From NCBI GenBank assembly GCA_947476695.1, contig CANJRD010000001.1, forward strand, positions 620,001 through 684,000: DNA of 64,000 nucleotides. The letters run 5' to 3'. Of the stretch, positions 59,260 to 64,000 are shown piece after piece. The translations under genes and the position numbers were made by a program. This DNA is from Rhodospirillaceae bacterium. GTDB taxonomy: Bacteria > Pseudomonadota > Alphaproteobacteria > Rhodospirillales > Rhodospirillaceae. Under the pieces are notes generated by a model. It was not told where the DNA came from. It did not search any database and saw only the letters and a program-made list of their open reading frames with translations. Position 1 is the stretch's first letter. The number at the start of each line of letters is the position of its first letter.

Positions 59260-61146
59260 ATGAATCTGCAGGCCAACCCGGGCCGCGGCGACGGATCGTC
59301 GGCAGAAGCCGGCGCGCAAGCTGACGTCGACAGCGTTGTCGTCCGCTTTGCCGGTGACTCGGGCGACGGCGTTCAGCTGCTCGGCCACCAGTTTTCGCAA
59401 GAGACCGCGCTCGCGGGCAATTCGCTCGCGACGTTCCCCGACTTCCCGGCTGAAATTCGCGCGCCCACCGGCACCACCTATGGCGTGTCGGCTTTCCAGA
59501 TCAATTTCGGCTCGCGCGTCGTCAAGACCGCGGGCGACCAGCCCGACGTGCTGGTGGCGCTCAATCCCGCCGCGCTCAAAGTGAATTTGAACGTCGTGCG
59601 TCCGGGCGGCCTGATCATCCTCGACTCCGGCGCGTTCCGCGAAAAGGAAATCAAGCGCGCGACCTTCGACACCGATCCGCGCACCGACGGTTCGCTCAAG
59701 CAGTACCGCGTGATCGAGATCGATATCTCCGCGCAGGCGCTCGAAGTCGCCAAGCCGTTCGGCGTGTCGCAGAAAGAAGCGCTGCGCACCAAGAACCTGT
59801 GGGTGCTCGGTCTCGTGTCGTGGATGTACGACCGCGAGATGAAGTCGACCTCGGAATACATCGCGCGCAAATTCGGCAGCGAAGATCCGGTCGGCCAGGC
59901 CAACGTCGCGGCGTTGCGCGCCGGCCACGCCTACGGTGAAACGCACGAGATCTCCGGCGAGATCACGCCGGTCAGCCTGCCGGCGGTGAAGTTCGAGCCG
60001 GGCACCTATCGCCTGGTCAACGGCGCGGAAGCGCTGTCGTGGGGGCTGGTCGCGGGCGCGCAGCTGGCGAACCTCGAAGCGGTGCTCGCCTCCTATCCGA
60101 TCACGCCGTCGTCGCCGGTGCTGCACATCCTGGCGAAGCTGAAGCAGTTCGGCATCACCACCTTCCAGGCCGAAGACGAAATCGCCGCCTGTTGCGCGGC
60201 GCTTGGCGCGTCGTTCGGCGGCAAGCTCGGCATCACCGCGTCGTCCGGTCCGGGCATCGCGTTGAAGACCGAGGCCATCGGCCTTGGCATCGCCACCGAA
60301 CTGCCCCTGGTCGTGGTGAACACGCAGCGCGCCGGCCCTTCGACCGGCCTGCCCACGAAGACCGAACAGTCCGACCTTTTCATCGCCGTCTGGGGCCGCA
60401 ACGCCGACGCGCCGATCCCCGTGATCGCCTCGCGTTCGCCGGGCGACTGCTTCGATGTCGCCATCGAAGCGGTGCGTCTTGCCACCAAGTACATGACGCC
60501 GGTGATGATCCTGTCCGACGGCTATATCGCCAACGCGGCCGAGCCGTGGCGCATCCCGTCGATGAAGGACTACAAGCCGTTCCCGAAGGCGTTCCGCACG
60601 GATCCTGAAGGCTATCAGGTGTTCCAGCGCGATCCGGATACGCTCGCGCGCGCCTGGGTGAAGCCGGGCACGCCGGGCATGATGCATCGCATCGGCGGCA
60701 TCGAGCGCGACAGCCTGACCGGCAACATCAGCTACGAAGCCGCCAACCACCAGAAGATGACCGATACGCGTTTTGCCAAGATCAACGGCATCGCCAACGA
60801 CATCCCCGAGCAGGACGTCGAAGTCGGCGAGACCTCGGGCAAGCTCGCGGTTGTCGGCTGGGGTTCGACCTTCGGCCCGATCAATCGCGCCGTGCACAAC
60901 ATGCGCGCGCGCGGGCATTCGGTGTCGCATATCCACATCCGTCACATCTGGCCGCTGCCGCGCAATCTCGAGACGCTGCTCAAGAGCTTCGACAAGGTGC
61001 TGGTGGCCGAGATGAACCAGGGTCAGATGCTGACCCTGCTCAAGAGCCAATACCTCATCGATGCGAAGGGCCTGCTGCAGGTCTCCGGCCAGCCGCTCAA
61101 GATCGCGCGCGTTGAAGCGGCGATCAAAGAACAGCTCGGCGTTTAA
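59260..61146 (+). CDS. korA: 2-oxoacid:ferredoxin oxidoreductase, fused gamma-alpha subunit
   Basis: KorA of a two-subunit 2-oxoglutarate:ferredoxin oxidoreductase. In 628 residues an N-terminal gamma domain (about 25-200: VVRFAGDSGDGVQLLGHQFS, FPAEIRAPTGTTYGVSAFQI) is joined to a C-terminal alpha domain (about 240 onward: LASYPITPSSPVLHILAKL, FQAEDEIAACCAALGASFGG, NTQRAGPSTGLPTKTEQSDL). The enzyme decarboxylates 2-oxoglutarate to succinyl-CoA and reduces ferredoxin. The start ATG 59260 follows AAAGGATCGAGG; the upstream frame to 59221 lacks similarity. korB follows after 12 bases. Confidence 0.92.
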   Translation: MNLQANPGRGDGSSAEAGAQADVDSVVVRFAGDSGDGVQLLGHQFSQETALAGNSLATFPDFPAEIRAPTGTTYGVSAFQINFGSRVVKTAGDQPDVLVALNPAALKVNLNVVRPGGLIILDSGAFREKEIKRATFDTDPRTDGSLKQYRVIEIDISAQALEVAKPFGVSQKEALRTKNLWVLGLVSWMYDREMKSTSEYIARKFGSEDPVGQANVAALRAGHAYGETHEISGEITPVSLPAVKFEPGTYRLVNGAEALSWGLVAGAQLANLEAVLASYPITPSSPVLHILAKLKQFGITTFQAEDEIAACCAALGASFGGKLGITASSGPGIALKTEAIGLGIATELPLVVVNTQRAGPSTGLPTKTEQSDLFIAVWGRNADAPIPVIASRSPGDCFDVAIEAVRLATKYMTPVMILSDGYIANAAEPWRIPSMKDYKPFPKAFRTDPEGYQVFQRDPDTLARAWVKPGTPGMMHRIGGIERDSLTGNISYEAANHQKMTDTRFAKINGIANDIPEQDVEVGETSGKLAVVGWGSTFGPINRAVHNMRARGHSVSHIHIRHIWPLPRNLETLLKSFDKVLVAEMNQGQMLTLLKSQYLIDAKGLLQVSGQPLKIARVEAAIKEQLGV

Positions 61147-61158
61147 AGGCATAAAGCG

Positions 61159-62181
61159 ATGAACGTCCAAACACCTCCGCAGAAACTCACGGCCAAGGAC
61201 TTCGCCTCCGATCAGGAAGTGCGCTGGTGTCCGGGTTGCGGCGACTACGCCATCCTGAAGGCCGTGCAAACGTCGCTCGCCAACTTGGGCGCGCGTCCGG
61301 AGAACACGGTGTTCGTGTCGGGCATCGGCTGCTCGTCGCGCTTCCCGTATTACATGTCGACCTACGGCTTCCACACCATCCACGGCCGCGCGCCGGCCGT
61401 CGCGACGGGCCTGAAGCTCGCGCGTCCGGAACTCGACATCTGGCTGGTGACCGGCGACGGCGATGCGCTGTCGATCGGCGGCAACCATCTGTTCCATGTG
61501 CTGCGCCGTAACGTCGATATCAACATCCTGCTGTTCAACAACGAGATCTACGGCCTGACCAAGGGCCAGTACTCGCCGACCTCGCGCGTCGGTCAGAAGT
61601 CGCCGTCGACTCCCTTGGGTTCGGTCGACAGCCCGGCGAATGCCTGCCAGTTCGCGCTCGGCTCAAACGCGCGCTTCATCGCGCGCGGCATCGACATCCA
61701 GGCCAAGCAGCTCGGCGAGGTCTTCGCCCGCGCGCATGCCAACAAGGGCGCCTCGTTCGTCGAGATCATCCAGAACTGCATCGTCTACAACGACGGCGCG
61801 TTCGATGACTTCGTGGCCAAGGAACACGCCGCCGAACGTCAGCTGCATGTCGTGCACGGCCAGCCGCTTATTTACGGCAAAGCCAAGGACAAGGGCCTGC
61901 GCTTCAACGTCGCGACGCTGTCGCTGGAAGCCGTGACCATCGGTCAGGACGGCGTGACCGAGAAGGACATCCTCGTCCACGACGAGAAGAACCGCACGCT
62001 GGCGCTGTTGCTCACCGGCCTCAAGCCGCCGGCGTTCCCGGAAGTGCTGGGGGTCATCTATTGCGACCCGACCACCTCCTACGACGCGGCCGTGAAGGCG
62101 CAGGATGACGCCGTCCGCGCCAAGGGCCCAGGCGATCTCGACAAGCTGATGCGCGCCGGAAACACGTGGCAAGTTAGCTAA
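61159..62181 (+). CDS. korB: 2-oxoacid:ferredoxin oxidoreductase, beta subunit
   Basis: The 340-residue TPP- and Fe-S-binding beta subunit. Seen: 4Fe-4S ligands in VRWCPGCGDYAIL and a later NCIVYND, VSGIGCSSRFPYY, the TPP motif VTGDGDALSIGGNHLFHVLRRN, and NNEIYGLTKGQYSPTS, typical of KorB-type enzymes. With KorA it forms the oxidoreductase; electrons would go to a ferredoxin such as FdxA. 2-Oxoglutarate specificity is inferred from family resemblance and cannot be proved from sequence. Confidence 0.92.
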   Translation: MNVQTPPQKLTAKDFASDQEVRWCPGCGDYAILKAVQTSLANLGARPENTVFVSGIGCSSRFPYYMSTYGFHTIHGRAPAVATGLKLARPELDIWLVTGDGDALSIGGNHLFHVLRRNVDINILLFNNEIYGLTKGQYSPTSRVGQKSPSTPLGSVDSPANACQFALGSNARFIARGIDIQAKQLGEVFARAHANKGASFVEIIQNCIVYNDGAFDDFVAKEHAAERQLHVVHGQPLIYGKAKDKGLRFNVATLSLEAVTIGQDGVTEKDILVHDEKNRTLALLLTGLKPPAFPEVLGVIYCDPTTSYDAAVKAQDDAVRAKGPGDLDKLMRAGNTWQVS

Positions 62182-62261
62182 AGCTGGCAGGTCGGCTCAT
62201 CTCGCAATCTGTCACCAAGTCGCGGTTCTGATCGGACCCGGAACACAGTAAGCTCCGGCCC

Positions 62262-62843
62262 ATGTCCGAGACGCTTGGCGAAAGCTCGAAGATTCCCCGC
62301 GGTACGGTGCTGTTTCGCCATGGCGATCCGGCCGAGGCGGCCTATGTCGTGACCGATGGCGTGATCGGCCTTTACCGCGAGAGCCAGGGACGCCGGGTGC
62401 CGCTCGGCACCGTGCGCGACGGCGAGCTTTTCGGCGAACTCGCGGCGATCGACGGCAGTCCGCGCGAATCGTTCGCGGTCGCGCTCGAGGACTCAACCGT
62501 CGCCGTGATCACGCGCGCGCGCCTTCAGGCGGCCATGGACGGCGCCGATCCGCTGCTCAAGGCGTTGGCCGATATCCTGGCGCGCAATCTCCGTCGCGTG
62601 CACGAGACCTGCACGCCGAAGTCGCGCAGCCTGCTCGATGCCGTCAACAGCCTCTCGCGCCAATATGAAACGCTCAGCCGGTTCGCGTGCGCCAACATGG
62701 CGTCCGATCTGCGCCGTACATTCGACGACCGGATGAAGGTTCTCGACGGTCTCGTGAAGGATATCCGTCGCATCGCCACGGCGCATCGCGAACACGATCG
62801 TCGCGACGATGCCGTTCCGCACGAAGCCGATCTCCCGATTTAA
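62262..62843 (+). CDS. Cyclic nucleotide-binding domain protein without HTH
   Basis: A 193-residue protein with an N-terminal cNMP-binding (Crp-type) beta-barrel (IPRGTVLFRHGDPAEAAYVV and the phosphate-binding-cassette-like FGELAAIDGSPRESFAVALED). Unlike Crp/Fnr regulators it has no helix-turn-helix. Its C-terminal half is helical and charged (LLDAVNSLSRQYETLSRF ... MKVLDGLVKDIRRIATAHREH), perhaps a coiled-coil or output domain. It may sense cAMP, cGMP or another ligand and act by protein contact. It starts about 80 bases after korB and precedes the SUMF1-fold gene by nine bases. Confidence 0.8.
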   Translation: MSETLGESSKIPRGTVLFRHGDPAEAAYVVTDGVIGLYRESQGRRVPLGTVRDGELFGELAAIDGSPRESFAVALEDSTVAVITRARLQAAMDGADPLLKALADILARNLRRVHETCTPKSRSLLDAVNSLSRQYETLSRFACANMASDLRRTFDDRMKVLDGLVKDIRRIATAHREHDRRDDAVPHEADLPI

Positions 62844-62852
62844 GGAACTCCC

Positions 62853-63800
62853 ATGCGTTGGTTGCTCGCTCTCGTTCTCATGACCGGTCTCGCGCAGGCG
62901 CAAGTGCCGACGCCGCCGGGCGCGGTCTTCCAGGACTGCACGGACTGTCCCGACATGGTGGTCGTGCCCGCCGGGGAAGCCGTCATCGGCGCGACGCCGG
63001 AAGACCTCGCGCTGATGGTGTCGCCGGAATCGGCCAAGCTCGAACAGCCGCGCCACAAGGTGACGCTGCACTCCTTCGCGATCGGTCGCTCGGCCGTGAC
63101 GCGCGCCCAGTTCGCGGCGTTCCAGTTCGAGACTGGTTATGAAGTGACCGGCGGCTGCAACACCTTTGATTTGACGGCGAACGAGTTCGTCGAACATCCC
63201 GGCATCAGTTGGACGCAACCGGGATTCACGCAAGGCGACCGCGATCCGGTGGTCTGCGTCAGCTATAAGGACGCGATGGCTTACGCCGGGTGGCTGACGC
63301 GCAAGACGCGGCGGCCCTATCGCCTTCCGACGGAAGCGGAGTGGGAATACGCCGCGCGCGCCGGCACGACGGGCTTGCGCTATTGGGGCAGCGAAGACGC
63401 CTGCCGGTATGCGAACGTCGCCGACCAGGCGACCAAGGGTGCGGGTCTCGAGGACAGCCAGCGGCCGGTGTTCGCCTGCAACGATGGCCGCACGACCCCT
63501 GTGCCGATCGCCAGCTTCCAGCCCAACCGCTTCGGTCTCTACGATGTGTTCGGCAACGTGGCGCAATGGACCGCCGATTGCCTGCATCCGAGCTATGACG
63601 GCGCGCCGAGCGACGGCAGCATTTGGGGTGGGGCCAAGGATTGCCAGCGCATGATCCGCGGCGGCGGATGGATGGCGGGGCCGAACGAAATCCGTGCGGC
63701 GCGGCGTTCATCCAATCCGCCCGAGGCGCGCGACAACGGTCTTGGATTCCGTGTGGCGCGTGAGATCGAACCGCCGCCCGAAGCCGATGGCAACCGCTAG
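62853..63800 (+). CDS. Exported SUMF1/FGE-fold protein lacking catalytic cysteines
   Basis: A 315-residue protein with a signal peptide (MRWLLALVLMTGLAQA) and an FGE-sulfatase (SUMF1) domain: DMVVVPAGEAVIGATPED, FAIGRSAVTRAQFAAF, RRPYRLPTEAEWEYAARAGT, FGLYDVFGNVAQWTADC and RMIRGGGWMAGPNEIRAARR ... DNGLGFRVA. In true formylglycine-generating enzymes the last block has two copper-binding cysteines after GGS; here it has none, so FGE catalysis is unlikely. It could be a binding or lectin-like variant, or a different SUMF1-fold enzyme. It is nine bases from the cyclic-nucleotide-binding gene, so the two are probably co-transcribed. Confidence 0.85.
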   Translation: MRWLLALVLMTGLAQAQVPTPPGAVFQDCTDCPDMVVVPAGEAVIGATPEDLALMVSPESAKLEQPRHKVTLHSFAIGRSAVTRAQFAAFQFETGYEVTGGCNTFDLTANEFVEHPGISWTQPGFTQGDRDPVVCVSYKDAMAYAGWLTRKTRRPYRLPTEAEWEYAARAGTTGLRYWGSEDACRYANVADQATKGAGLEDSQRPVFACNDGRTTPVPIASFQPNRFGLYDVFGNVAQWTADCLHPSYDGAPSDGSIWGGAKDCQRMIRGGGWMAGPNEIRAARRSSNPPEARDNGLGFRVAREIEPPPEADGNR

Positions 63801-63821
63801 CGCCCGATCTAGAGGACCGGC

Positions 63822-64000
63822 TTAATCGCCGTAGCGGGGCGTCTCGGCCCAGCCATAGCCGATTTCGTGCAGCGGCTTGCCGGCGAAACTGCGCCGCGCT
63901 TCGCTCACCTGCACGCCACCCAGGGCTTCGTAGAACTGGCGCGCCGGGTTGTTGGCCAGCACCCACACGAACAGGCCCTTGTAGCCGGCTTTGTTCATGC
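63822..64000 (-). CDS. GNAT-family N-acetyltransferase, C-terminal part (truncated by window end)
   Basis: Read from 64000 to 63822 on the minus strand, the frame is open to the window end and closes with TAA at 63822-63824. It encodes KGLFVWVLANNPARQFYEALGG, the classic GNAT C-terminal block (V-x-NPARxFYExLG), then HEIGYGWAETPRYGD. About the last 59 residues are present. The ATG at 63998 is probably internal. The acetylated substrate is unknown. Confidence 0.8.
   Translation of the reverse strand, partial: MNKAGYKGLFVWVLANNPARQFYEALGGVQVSEARRSFAGKPLHEIGYGWAETPRYGD

Noticed and set aside
62853-63800. Formylglycine-generating enzyme
   Set aside because: The SUMF1 fold is clear, but the two catalytic copper-binding cysteines in the C-terminal block are absent and no sulfatase gene is nearby.

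Overview
This window reads as a piece of a GC-rich alphaproteobacterial chromosome made of core housekeeping genes. No insertion sequence, prophage, CRISPR array or toxin-antitoxin pair was recognised. The alphaproteobacterial call rests on gene order: mutM divergent from ubiE-ubiB, then coaBC and dut; a mitochondrial-type enoyl-CoA hydratase, then rpsT-dnaA; a SUV3-like helicase and S4 protein near fdxA and carD; and a CcrM-type GANTC cluster ahead of dnaA. Ubiquinone genes, a full cytochrome c maturation operon and a SCO1 protein point to aerobic respiration. The korAB pair adds a ferredoxin-linked 2-oxoacid oxidoreductase.

Layout. 1-4.8 kb: truncated dps, an FUSC transporter, an orphan three-heme cytochrome c, exoD, a TPR protein and tRNA-Ala(CGC). 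4.9-10.2 kb: an NHL-type lipoprotein, yggT-DUF167-folD, an enoyl-CoA isomerase-like gene and argG. 10.4-17.8 kb: a minus-strand run ubiE-ubiB-GST-coaBC-dut-moeB/thiF-like-rlmN. 17.9-27.8 kb: mutM, enoyl-CoA hydratase, rpsT, then dnaA-(SRPBCC)-dnaN-recF-gyrB. 28-31.8 kb: a histone H1-like/RHH protein, a class A penicillin-binding protein and a SleB-like cell wall hydrolase. 31.8-40.8 kb: the minus-strand operon ccmABCDEFGHI-SCO1-YcgN-like-metallopeptidase, tightly coupled by ATGA-type overlaps. 41-51 kb: acnA, an esterase-like lipoprotein, htpG, hpf, helicase, S4 protein and a two-gene minus-strand insert. 51-56 kb: fdxA, carD with a structured leader, a nuclease-like protein, an uncharacterised protein, an EpmC-like protein and a solute-binding protein. 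56-64 kb: metC, a TPR/glycosyltransferase-like protein, korAB, a cyclic-nucleotide-binding protein, a SUMF1-fold protein and the end of a GNAT acetyltransferase.

How the parts fit. The ccm operon attaches heme to c-type cytochromes such as the one at 1.8 kb. UbiE and UbiB serve the quinone pool, and aconitase and KorAB act in the TCA cycle with FdxA as a possible electron acceptor. DnaA, DnaN, RecF and GyrB form the replication cluster, whose upstream DNA carries the strongest non-coding signal here: nine GANTC sites in 344 bp. Other points worth following are the carD leader (promoter plus immediate hairpin/T-tract), an H1-tail plus ribbon-helix-helix protein beside gyrB, convergent genes whose stop codons touch or overlap, and a possible leader ORF at ccmC.
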